Shown piece by piece: positions 37,254-45,060 of a stretch of 64,000 bases of DNA. The notes under the pieces were generated by a model, which was not told the DNA's origin, did no database searches, and was given only the letters and a program-made list of their open reading frames with translations. A program made the translations under genes and the position numbers. Each line of letters starts with the position of its first letter. The first letter of the stretch is position 1. Source of the DNA: Neisseria sp. oral taxon 014 str. F0314 (lineage in GTDB: Bacteria; Pseudomonadota; Gammaproteobacteria; Burkholderiales; Neisseriaceae); contig NZ_CP040504.1 in NCBI RefSeq assembly GCF_005886145.1, positions 1,426,001-1,490,000 of the forward strand. Direction: 5' to 3'.

Positions 37254-37685
37254 ATGAATTTGAAAATCATACCTTGTCTGCTGTTTTTAAGTGCATGTAC
37301 AGCAGTTAATGTCCAACCTCTGACTACTGAGCATCCTGTACAACGCATCTGTATCGTTAAAAATAGAGCGGTTACTATCAGCGATTTTGTGCCAACAATA
37401 CAGGAACGGTTGCAATATCACGGCGTCCTTAGTACGGTTGTAGAGGACAATAGTTCACTGGATTGCGAATATCAATTACGTTATACGGCACGGCGTAGTT
37501 GGGACATCACCCCCTATCTGTCCCAAGCGGAACTGACCTTATGGTATGAGGGAAAACAGATTGCGAAGGCAAATTATCATTTACGCGGAAAGGGCGGGCT
37601 TTCATTGGTTAAATGGGCGTCCGTTCCCAGTAAGATGAACCCTGTTATTGATGCACTGCTCGGCTCTCAGGCAATTAAAAAATAG
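37254..37685 (+). CDS. Small lipoprotein, probably Sbal_3080-like family
   Basis: 143 residues. A lipoprotein signal MNLKIIPCLLFLSACTAV (lipobox LSAC) precedes a domain with RICIVKNRAVTISDFVPTIQERLQYHG, CEYQLRYTARRSWDITPYLSQAELTLWYEGKQIAKANYHLRGKGGLSLVKW. The YTARRSWD and YHLRGKGG blocks suit a widespread family of small lipoproteins of unknown role that I recall as Sbal_3080; I could not check. The gene and its flanks are AT-rich compared with phrB and proB, and the 190 bases before it show no uptake sequence. Confidence 0.75.
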   Translation: MNLKIIPCLLFLSACTAVNVQPLTTEHPVQRICIVKNRAVTISDFVPTIQERLQYHGVLSTVVEDNSSLDCEYQLRYTARRSWDITPYLSQAELTLWYEGKQIAKANYHLRGKGGLSLVKWASVPSKMNPVIDALLGSQAIKK

Positions 37686-37795
37686 TTGCGTCGCTGATAA
37701 ATTCTAGAAAATATTGAGTCATTCAATATTTTTGAATACTAGCTTTTTTACTATAGCGGATTAACTTTCCGATATAGTAATTTACTAACCTCCGT

Positions 37796-37818
37796 CATTC
37801 CCGCGCAGGTGGGAATGA
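37796..37818. repeat. Single dRS3-like palindrome
   Basis: ATTCCCGCGCAGGTGGGAAT (37798-37817) with one change from dRS3, not paired with a second copy. The rest of 37686-37935 has no gene. Confidence 0.75.
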
Positions 37819-37879
37819 CGATTGACAGTGGATGTTGTGCTGTATCAGAAATTAAGTGAATCAGCTACATGGCCGTATC

Positions 37880-37912
37880 AGAGGCCGTCTGAAAAATTTT
37901 CAGACGGCCTCT
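37880..37912. terminator. DUS hairpin between convergent genes
   Basis: 16-bp inverted uptake pair (37880-37895 and 37897-37912) between the lipoprotein gene and proB. Confidence 0.85.
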
Positions 37913-37935
37913 GATTTGTTCTCCGCCCGATTACC

Positions 37936-39063
37936 CTACCAATGCGACGCCATATTGTCGCGGTGGATAAGTTCGTCTTCGTGGGCGTAGCCTAATTTTT
38001 CGGCGATGCGCTCGGACGGGGTTTGCAGGATTTTGGCGGTTTCGCCGCTGCTGTAATTGGTGAGGCCGCGGGCGATTTCTTTGCCGTCGGTATCGAGGAT
38101 GGCGACGAGTTCGCCGCGGTGGAAATGTCCGTCCGCGCGGATGCAGCCGACGGGCAGCAGGCTGGCGTGCTGTTCGGTCAGGGCTTTTGCCGCGCCGCTA
38201 TCGACGGTCAGGCTGCCGGCGGTTTGGACGTGTCCGAGCAGCCATTGTTTGCGGGCGGCGACGCGGCTGTGCGCGCTGGTAAAGAGCGTGCCTATGCTTT
38301 CGCCTTGTTTGAGGCGGACGAGGACGTCGGGTTCGCCGCCCCATGCGACGACGGTGGCGGCTCCGCTGAGTGCGGCGCGTTTGGCGGCGGTCACTTTGGT
38401 GTACATGCCGCCTGTGCCGACGCTGCTGCCTGCGCCGCCTGCCATGCTTTCGAGATCGGGATGGTCGGCTGCGATGGTCGGAATCAGTTTGGCTTGCGGA
38501 TTTTTGCGCGGGTCGCTGTCGTACAGGCCTTTTTGGTCGGTCAGGAGGACGAGTGCGTCGGCTTCGATGAGGTTGGTGACGAGCGCGCCAAGGGTGTCGT
38601 TGTCGCCGAGCTTGATTTCGTCGGTGGTCACGGTGTCGTTTTCGTTGATAACGGGGACGATGCCTTTGGATAGCAGGGTTTGCAGGGTGCTGCGGGCGTT
38701 GAGGTAGCGGGTGCGGTTGCTCAGGTCGTCGTGGGTGAGCAGGATTTGGGCGGTGCGGATGCCGTGCGGTGCGAACGCGGCTTCGTAGGCTTGGGCGATG
38801 CCGGTTTGCCCTACGGCTGCGGCGGCTTGCAGTTCGTTGATGGCGGTGGGGCGTTTGCTCCAGCCCAGACGCTTGATACCTTCGGCGATGGCGCCGCTGG
38901 AAACGAGGACGGTTTGCACGCCTTGTTTGCCCAGTTCGGCGATTTGCGCCGCCCAGCGGTCGAGTGCGGCTTGGTCTATGCCTTTGCCGCCCGCGGTAAC
39001 GAGGCTGGAGCCGACTTTGACGACGAGGGTGCGGATGTTGGAGAGGTTTTGTTGCAGGGACAT
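37936..39063 (-). CDS. proB: Glutamate 5-kinase
   Basis: 375 residues: an amino-acid-kinase domain (1-260) and a C-terminal PUA domain. It makes gamma-glutamyl phosphate, the first step of proline synthesis, and is inhibited by proline. Motifs: [123 protein letters not shown]. proA is not adjacent. It follows the DUF2818 gene by about 54 bases at the end of the nuo gene row, so it could receive read-through. Confidence 0.97.
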   Translation of the reverse strand: MSLQQNLSNIRTLVVKVGSSLVTAGGKGIDQAALDRWAAQIAELGKQGVQTVLVSSGAIAEGIKRLGWSKRPTAINELQAAAAVGQTGIAQAYEAAFAPHGIRTAQILLTHDDLSNRTRYLNARSTLQTLLSKGIVPVINENDTVTTDEIKLGDNDTLGALVTNLIEADALVLLTDQKGLYDSDPRKNPQAKLIPTIAADHPDLESMAGGAGSSVGTGGMYTKVTAAKRAALSGAATVVAWGGEPDVLVRLKQGESIGTLFTSAHSRVAARKQWLLGHVQTAGSLTVDSGAAKALTEQHASLLPVGCIRADGHFHRGELVAILDTDGKEIARGLTNYSSGETAKILQTPSERIAEKLGYAHEDELIHRDNMASHW

Positions 39064-39117
39064 GGTTTTTCTCGTATGTTCGGGATGGCAGAATAGGCGG
39101 GAGGTCGTCTGAAAAGT

Positions 39118-39417
39118 TTATTCGCGATTACGCGCGTGCCAAAAATAACGCCACACGAAACAAGGGAAGGCGAATATCAGGTAGAGGCAGACTACGGTAG
39201 CGTAAAACTCCCAATCTTGATGCTGAACCGCGCCGGCGCGGGATTCGAGGATGTAGGCGAGGACGGCGGTCAGGATGAAGCCTGCCGCCAATTCGACAAG
39301 ATGATGCCCGAAATGTTTGCGCTTGAGCGGGAACACGCCGAAAAATTTGGTGGTAACGAAAGGAGCGTTGGCAAAGATGAGCGCCAATACTAAAAGGATG
39401 TACATGGATGCGGTCAT
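39118..39417 (-). CDS. DUF2818 membrane protein
   Basis: 99 residues with three hydrophobic segments (about 5-22, 40-58 and 73-90) and the pattern MYILLVLALIFANAPFVTTKFFGVFPLKRKHFGHHLVELAAGF. DUF2818 genes regularly follow nuoN in beta-proteobacteria, as here (330 bases after nuoN, with a NIME between), suggesting a link with complex I assembly or the membrane arm. No catalytic motif is visible. The ATG has AGAAAG some 12 nt upstream. Confidence 0.85.
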   Translation of the reverse strand: MTASMYILLVLALIFANAPFVTTKFFGVFPLKRKHFGHHLVELAAGFILTAVLAYILESRAGAVQHQDWEFYATVVCLYLIFAFPCFVWRYFWHARNRE

Positions 39418-39493
39418 GATGTATGTGTCTTTCTGTTTTCAGACGACCTTTTTTTTAAGGTAAATTCTGATAAAGCTGTTTATTAAACCCCGT

Positions 39494-39615
39494 CATTCCC
39501 GTCCCCGCCTGTGCGGGGGCAGGCTCCAGCGAGAATCTAGAACGTAGAATTTAGGAAACTTTTTACCCAATAGGTTTCCAGCTGGACAGCCCTGGATTCC
39601 CGCCTGCGCGGGAAT
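39494..39615. repeat. NIME between nuoN and the DUF2818 gene
   Basis: The right dRS3 is intact (39596-39615). The left arm (39494-39535) is rearranged (CCCGTCCCCGCCTGTGCGGGGGCAG). The core AACGTAGAATTTAGGAAACT is shared with the other NIMEs. Downstream, GGCAGCC...GGCTGCC (39710-39734) forms a hairpin that may terminate nuoN. Confidence 0.8.
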
Positions 39616-39747
39616 GACGACGGTCGGTTGCTGTATTGAAAACCCAAGTATTGAACAAGCAAAAGGTCGTCTGAAAAATAATGTTGGGACGGCATATCTT
39701 AACAAAAACGGCAGCCTCTGACACGGCTGCCGTTTCGGTTCATCGCT

Positions 39748-41223
39748 TCACAAGGTGTTTTCCAAAGCCCTGGCACACCAGTCAATCACCGTTTGCGGCA
39801 TGATGCCCCACAAAATCAGCAAGAACGCGTTGACGCTTAGGAAGAACTTGGCGGCATAGTTGCTGCCGACGGGCTGGTCATGGGTGGCTTCGTCGAAATA
39901 CATGACTTTGACCACGCGCAGGTAGTAGAACGCGCCGATTAACGACATCACCACGGCGAACACGGCAAGTACGATGTATGTGCTGCCCGCCATGGCGGCG
40001 TTTTGGGCAGTCGATGCGCTCAACAAAGCCTTAATCACGCCGAATTTGGCGTAAAAGCCCATCAGCGGCGGAATACCCGCCATCGAGAACATCGCCAACA
40101 GCATCAGGAAGGCAAACCAGGCATGGCGTTGGTTCAGACCCGCCAAGTCTTTGATTTCTTCGCACTCAATATTGTCGGTGGACAATACCATCAATATGCC
40201 GAAACCGACCGCCGCCATCAGCGCATAAGTAATGGCGTAATACAAGCCCGCCGCGAAACCGACCGCCCCCGCCATAAACGCCAGCAGAATGAAGCCCATA
40301 TGCGATATGGTGGAATAGGCGAGCATACGTTTGATGTTTGCCTGCATGATGGCGGCAAGGTTACCGATCAAAAGCGATGCCACCGCCAACACGGCGAACA
40401 TCTGCGACCAGTCGTGATGCACCGTTCCCAAACCGGTAACCAAGATGCGGAAGGCAAAGACGACGGCGGCGATTTTCGGCGCCGTACCGACAAACGCAGC
40501 AACGGATGTCGGCGCGCCGTGGTACACGTCGGGCACCCACATATGAAACGGCACCGCGCCCAGTTTGAACGCTACCGCCACAACGATAAACACCAGCCCC
40601 AGTTTCAACAGCCATTCGTTGGCAAGCTCGCTGTACGACGACGCCAAAACAGTGGCAAATTCGAGCGAACCCGTCGCGCCGTACACCATCGAAATGCCGT
40701 AGAGCAGCAGGCCGGAAGCCAGCGCGCCCAAGACGAAATATTTGAGCGCGGCTTCGGCGGAACGGCCGGAATCGCGGCGCAGCGCAATCATGGCATAAAG
40801 CGACAGCGACAAAAGTTCCAAACCGATGTAGGCGGTCAGGAAATGCGCCGCGCTCACCATCACGCTCATGCCTAACAGGGCAAACAGCGACAAAGTATAA
40901 AACTCGCCTTTAAAAATACCGCGCGCCTGATTGTAGGGTTTGCTGTAAATAAACAGCCCGAAGGTCAGCCCGTACAGCACCAGCTTGGACAGGCGCGACA
41001 TACCGTCGGCGATATACATTCCGTGAAACGCCAGCGTACTGCCCTGCTCCCACACCGCCAGCTGCGTAACCGCCACGATAATAACGGTTCCCAAGCTCAT
41101 CAGATGGGTCAGATAGCGGTTTTCATCGCTAATCCACAAATCTGCCAGCAATACGGTAATCAGCAGCGCAAACAGCACGATTTCGGGCATGGCAGGCATT
41201 AAGTTCAAATCAATCAAGTTCAT
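39748..41223 (-). CDS. nuoN: NADH-quinone oxidoreductase subunit N
   Basis: 491 residues, about 14 helices, an antiporter-like proton-pumping subunit of the complex I membrane arm. Family signals: LSLYAMIALRRDSGRSAEAALKYFVLGALASGLLLYGISMVYG, KLGAVPFHMWVPDVYHGAPTSVAAFVGTAPKIAA and MLAYSTISHMGFILLAFMAG, with the key Lys residues of the channel helices. The frame begins two codons earlier with GTG, but the ATG at 41223 has GAGGTG at 5 nt and gives MNLIDLNLMPAMPEI, the family start. The gap to nuoM is 9 bases. Confidence 0.96.
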   Translation of the reverse strand: MNLIDLNLMPAMPEIVLFALLITVLLADLWISDENRYLTHLMSLGTVIIVAVTQLAVWEQGSTLAFHGMYIADGMSRLSKLVLYGLTFGLFIYSKPYNQARGIFKGEFYTLSLFALLGMSVMVSAAHFLTAYIGLELLSLSLYAMIALRRDSGRSAEAALKYFVLGALASGLLLYGISMVYGATGSLEFATVLASSYSELANEWLLKLGLVFIVVAVAFKLGAVPFHMWVPDVYHGAPTSVAAFVGTAPKIAAVVFAFRILVTGLGTVHHDWSQMFAVLAVASLLIGNLAAIMQANIKRMLAYSTISHMGFILLAFMAGAVGFAAGLYYAITYALMAAVGFGILMVLSTDNIECEEIKDLAGLNQRHAWFAFLMLLAMFSMAGIPPLMGFYAKFGVIKALLSASTAQNAAMAGSTYIVLAVFAVVMSLIGAFYYLRVVKVMYFDEATHDQPVGSNYAAKFFLSVNAFLLILWGIMPQTVIDWCARALENTL

Positions 41224-41232
41224 TCGCACACC

Positions 41233-42729
41233 TCAAATCTTGCTTTGCGCCACATGGGCAATCAAATCGTTTGCCGCCTGATGCACCACTTCGATAAACG
41301 CCTGCGGATACAGGCCCATACCCAATACCGCAACCGCCAAAATCGCCAGAATCGCAAATTCGCGGCAGTTGATGTCTTTCATATCGGCAACATGCGGATT
41401 GCCGACCGCGCCGAAAATCACGCGCTTATACATCCACAGCGTGTAAGACGCACCGTAAATCAGCGTCAGCGCCGCCAGCGCGCCTACCCAGAAATTCACT
41501 TTGACCGCGCCCATAATCACCATAAACTCGCCCACGAAGCCCGAAGTCGCCGGCAGACCCGCGTTCGCCATCGCAAACAGCATCATAAACGCCGCAAACT
41601 TGGGCATCACGTTCGCCACGCCGCCGTAATCGGCGATATTGCGCGTGTGCAGGCGGTCGTACATCACGCCGATGCACATAAACATCGCCGCCGACACAAA
41701 ACCGTGCGAAATCATCTGGATGACCGCGCCTTTCAATGCCCAGTCGTTCAACTGCCCGTTAATGAACAAGAACATCCCCAAGGTAACGAAACCCATATGG
41801 CTGATGGACGAATACGCCACCAGTTTTTTCATATCGGTCTGCACCAGCGCAACCATGCCGATATACACCACCGCAATCAGGCTCAACACGATGATGACCG
41901 GCGCGAAATAGCGCGACGCGTCGGGCAGAATCGGCAGGATGAAGCGCAAAAAGCCGTATGCGCCCAATTTCAGCGTAATCGCCGCCAACACCATCGAACC
42001 GCCCGTCGGCGCCTCAACGTGGGCATCCGGCAGCCAAGTGTGCACGGGGAACATCGGCACTTTCACCGCAAACGACAGGAAGAACGCCACAAACAAAAGC
42101 TGTTGCACGCCCAGCGGGATTTGTTTGATGTTTTGGAAATCCTCAATCGAAAAGCCGCCCGCCTGGTAAGACAGGTACACAATCGCCACCAGCATCAGCA
42201 GCGAACCCATCAGCGTATAGAGAAACAGCTTCACCGACGCATACACGCGGCGCGGACCGCCCCAGACGCCGATAATCAGGTACAGCGGAATCAGCATGCC
42301 CTCGAAGAACACATAAAACAGCAGGGCATCCCGCGCCGAAAACGCGCCGTTAATCAGGCCCGACATGATTAAAAACGCCGCCATATACTGCGCCGGACGC
42401 TTCTGAATCACTTCCCAACCCGCCAGCACCACCATCAGCGTGATAAACGCGTTCAGAATGACAAACAGCACCGAAATACCGTCCACCCCCAGCGAGTAGT
42501 TGATTCGCAAAAGCGGAATCCACTCGTGGAACTCGGTAAACTGATAGCCGCCGCTCAAACGGTCGAAACCCGTAAACAAGGGCAGCGTTACCAAGAAACC
42601 GGCAAGCGCACCGATTAAAGCGAGCACGCGGGCAAGCGGCGCACGGCTGTCCGGCCCCGTCGCCAAAACCAGCACGCCCGCAGCGATGGGTATCCATATT
42701 GCCAAGCTGAGTAGGTAGTTGGAAAACAT
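41233..42729 (-). CDS. nuoM: NADH-quinone oxidoreductase subunit M
   Basis: 498 residues, about 14 helices, antiporter-like. Signals: RINYSLGVDGISVLFVILNAF, FFEGMLIPLYLIIGVWGGPRRVYASVKLFLYTLMGS, VKVPMFPVHTWLPDAHVEAPTGGSMVLAAITLKLGAYGFLRF and KKLVAYSSISHMGFVTLGMF; the Glu and Lys residues in FFEGM and VKVPMFPVHTW are those required for proton pumping. Upstream lies 220 bases with a variant-DUS hairpin (42779-42810) and a decayed dRS3, then the PLD-type nuclease gene, so the operon is interrupted here. Confidence 0.97.
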   Translation of the reverse strand: MFSNYLLSLAIWIPIAAGVLVLATGPDSRAPLARVLALIGALAGFLVTLPLFTGFDRLSGGYQFTEFHEWIPLLRINYSLGVDGISVLFVILNAFITLMVVLAGWEVIQKRPAQYMAAFLIMSGLINGAFSARDALLFYVFFEGMLIPLYLIIGVWGGPRRVYASVKLFLYTLMGSLLMLVAIVYLSYQAGGFSIEDFQNIKQIPLGVQQLLFVAFFLSFAVKVPMFPVHTWLPDAHVEAPTGGSMVLAAITLKLGAYGFLRFILPILPDASRYFAPVIIVLSLIAVVYIGMVALVQTDMKKLVAYSSISHMGFVTLGMFLFINGQLNDWALKGAVIQMISHGFVSAAMFMCIGVMYDRLHTRNIADYGGVANVMPKFAAFMMLFAMANAGLPATSGFVGEFMVIMGAVKVNFWVGALAALTLIYGASYTLWMYKRVIFGAVGNPHVADMKDINCREFAILAILAVAVLGMGLYPQAFIEVVHQAANDLIAHVAQSKI

Positions 42730-42950
42730 AGTGGTTAACCTGTGGTTAAAATAAAAATATAGTTGTGTGGGTTGGTTTTTCAGACGACGTTTTAAGAGGT
42801 CGTCTGAAAAAGATTATGTGTATTTTGTGTATGGCGGAATCAATAAAAACGTATATCTGCCGTCGTTCCCGTGTAGGCAGGAATCCAGCAGGTAGGTTGG
42901 TTCTATATCCAACCTATCCCTCCTCCACCTTAACTTCATCCAATCAAGGA

Positions 42951-44099
42951 TTATTTCCGATACTTGTCTTGGATTAAAACATCTAATTCAGCCAAATTTT
43001 TAATTTTTGATTGTTTGACCAATACAGCTCTTAACTTCATACTCAAATCAATATATTTGGAACCTTCACTTGCTCCATGCGCCGAACGAAACTTGTTGTC
43101 TTTGTCTCTTAAAAATTTTTCTACGGGTTCATTGAGTAATGGATATTTATCAGGATACTCTTGGCAAAGCATTTCAGAAAAAACCGAACGGCGAGTAGAA
43201 ACTCCACATTCTTTTAGCCAATCAATTTGTTTGGCAACAACACTATCTTTATCAGCAGATGGTGCATCAAAAACTGCTTGGATAACGCAACATAATTTTC
43301 GGAAATCTGAAGACTTACCCTTCCTCGTCCATGTTTTATCTTGAAAACGATTACCTATCCCTTTACCTTTATTCTCATTCTCCCAAGACCATAATTTATT
43401 AAATTCCACATAAAAATCATCATTTCCTATCTTTCCACTAGCACATTGATTAATAAGATTTTTTAATTCTTCACGCACAGTTTGATGTTTTCTCATCTGT
43501 TCTCTCCGTGCTTTAATCAATTCGTGATTATAAGGTGGTATTTTCAAAGATAATCCGTCTATTGCTGATCTACTAGAAGCTGATTTCTTATAGCTAATTT
43601 CAGCTTCTTTATATCCCTTAAGCCAATCTTCCGATACTGGAATAGATTTCATCGCAATTTCATTAGCCCAAGATTTGACTTTTATAAAATCCTGCTCAGA
43701 AATTTTAGTCAAAATATTTGCTTCATAATTGCTATTAAACGCAGCATGAGTCAAATTTGAAGAACCGATTAAAGCATAATATTCATTCTTATCATTCTTC
43801 CAAAATACAGCTTTAGGATGAAAACCCTGAATGCCTTGAGCTACCATCAATGTGAATTTCAAATGGGACGGAAGCCATTTCAACACTTTCCGAATAGCCT
43901 CTTTTTTAGACAATCCGAAATCTTGTCCAAAAATAAATTTAAACTCTTGCAATTTGCTATTGAGCTTATTTTTTACATCCCAATGAGTGAGATACGCAGA
44001 GAAAATATACAGCTCTACTGCCTCTGAAACAGCTTTCTCATATATTGAAATCAGTGCCTTATCATTTGATGTATCTGAATGTAAAAACAACTGCGTCAT
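42951..44099 (-). CDS. PLD-superfamily nuclease-like protein
   Basis: 382 residues. The N-terminal half (about 1-150) is a phospholipase D-type domain: one HxK motif, FHPKAVFW (His94, Lys96), followed by GSSN (112-115), the active-site layout of single-HKD nucleases that dimerise. The C-terminal half (about 200-380) is Lys-rich and I do not recognise it; a DNA-binding or target domain is possible. Such proteins occur as restriction or defence nucleases, but no methyltransferase is near. The gene is clearly more AT-rich than the nuo genes around it and lies between the cupin gene and nuoM, suggesting recent insertion into the nuo operon. The real substrate is unknown. Confidence 0.75.
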   Translation of the reverse strand: MTQLFLHSDTSNDKALISIYEKAVSEAVELYIFSAYLTHWDVKNKLNSKLQEFKFIFGQDFGLSKKEAIRKVLKWLPSHLKFTLMVAQGIQGFHPKAVFWKNDKNEYYALIGSSNLTHAAFNSNYEANILTKISEQDFIKVKSWANEIAMKSIPVSEDWLKGYKEAEISYKKSASSRSAIDGLSLKIPPYNHELIKARREQMRKHQTVREELKNLINQCASGKIGNDDFYVEFNKLWSWENENKGKGIGNRFQDKTWTRKGKSSDFRKLCCVIQAVFDAPSADKDSVVAKQIDWLKECGVSTRRSVFSEMLCQEYPDKYPLLNEPVEKFLRDKDNKFRSAHGASEGSKYIDLSMKLRAVLVKQSKIKNLAELDVLIQDKYRK

Positions 44100-44156
44100 C
44101 TCTTCTTACTCCAACCTACAATTCCATTGCAGTCTGAAACCTCTTTTCAGACGACC

Positions 44157-44477
44157 TCAAACACTGCCTTCTTTCTCAATCACCAAAATCCGTGCTTCGC
44201 CGCATGGATGGGCGACGTGTTCCGTGCCGATTCCTGCGTAGAAGATATCGCCGCTTATCAACCGAACGATGTGTTCTTCGCCGTTTTCCCGGTAGTGCAT
44301 ATCGACTTCGCCGTCCATCACGGCAAACACTTCCTCGCCGTCGTTGACGTGCCATTTGTAGGGCTGGTCCGTCCAGTGCAGGCGCACGATGGTGCCGTTC
44401 ATATTGGCGATGTTGAGTGCGCCCCATGCGCGGGAAGCGGTAAATTCAGCGGAGCGGATGGTGTGCGTGTCGGGCAT
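44157..44477 (-). CDS. Cupin-domain protein
   Basis: 106 residues forming one small beta-barrel. Metal-site residues of the cupin motifs are visible: WHVNDGEEVFAVMDGEVDMHYRENG and ISGDIFYAGIGTEHVAHPCGEARILVIE. The role is unknown; such single cupins bind small ligands. It starts upstream of the PLD gene after a NIME. The stop is followed by a variant uptake sequence. Confidence 0.82.
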   Translation of the reverse strand: MPDTHTIRSAEFTASRAWGALNIANMNGTIVRLHWTDQPYKWHVNDGEEVFAVMDGEVDMHYRENGEEHIVRLISGDIFYAGIGTEHVAHPCGEARILVIEKEGSV

Positions 44478-44542
44478 TTTCGCGTCTCTTTGATTCTGTA
44501 TCTAGATAAACCTGTCAATACAACTGTTTATTAAATCCCGTC

Positions 44543-44642
44543 ATTCCCGCGCAGGCGGGAATCCAGAACGTAGATTTTAGGAAGCCTTTTTCCTTGACAG
44601 GTTTATACGCCGATAGGTCTGGATTCCCGCCTGCGCGGGAAT
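44543..44642. repeat. NIME inside the nuo gene row
   Basis: Two perfect dRS3 palindromes in inverted orientation (44543-44562 and 44623-44642) enclose a 60-nt core (CAGAACGTAGATTTTAGGAAGCC...GATAGGTCTGG). It lies between the chorismate mutase and cupin genes. The pair can fold into a 100-nt hairpin in the nuo transcript. Confidence 0.9.
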
Positions 44643-44679
44643 GACGGCGGTCGGCAAATTCCGTATCTATCCAAGTAAA

Positions 44680-45006
44680 TCAATTATGACCGAAATGTTG
44701 ACTGCCCCCATCAACACGGTTGGTTTCCATCTCCAGTTTAATGAAGGCGTCAATCATACTGCGCCAAACTGCTTCGGCTACTTCGGGCGACAAACCGACC
44801 TTTTGGGCGTAGGCGCGGCGCGAGGCAATCACTTGCGCTACCCGTTCGGGCGCAGAAACCGCCTGCACATCGTTTTTAGGTTTCAGACGGCCTGCCTGCC
44901 GTACCAGCTTCTGCCGGCGGGCAAGTAATTCTATTAATTCCTTGTCCAAACCGTCGATGGCTTCGCGGACTTCGTCTAGGGTTTGCGGTAATTTGTCTTC
45001 AACCAT
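44680..45006 (-). CDS. Stand-alone chorismate mutase, AroQ type
   Basis: 108 residues. The helical AroQ pattern: LDEVREAIDGLDKELIELLARRQKLVRQAGRLK, then ERVAQVIASRRAYAQKVGLSPEVAEAVWRSMIDAFIKLEM, with the Arg and Lys residues that bind chorismate. It converts chorismate to prephenate for Phe/Tyr; the related PchB isochorismate-pyruvate lyases share this fold and cannot be excluded. An uptake sequence (GRLK codons) is translated in frame. Its position between nuoL and nuoM is unusual for a metabolic gene. Confidence 0.85.
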   Translation of the reverse strand: MVEDKLPQTLDEVREAIDGLDKELIELLARRQKLVRQAGRLKPKNDVQAVSAPERVAQVIASRRAYAQKVGLSPEVAEAVWRSMIDAFIKLEMETNRVDGGSQHFGHN

Positions 45007-45060
45007 TGTTTCTCATGTTTCCTTTTTCAGACGACCTAAACGTCGTCTGAAAATCCGTCT

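Noticed and set aside
37748..37775. TATAGCGGATTAA...GATATAGTA as a Correia element end
   Set aside because: Only a few bases resemble a Correia terminus, with no full element or second inverted end at a suitable distance.
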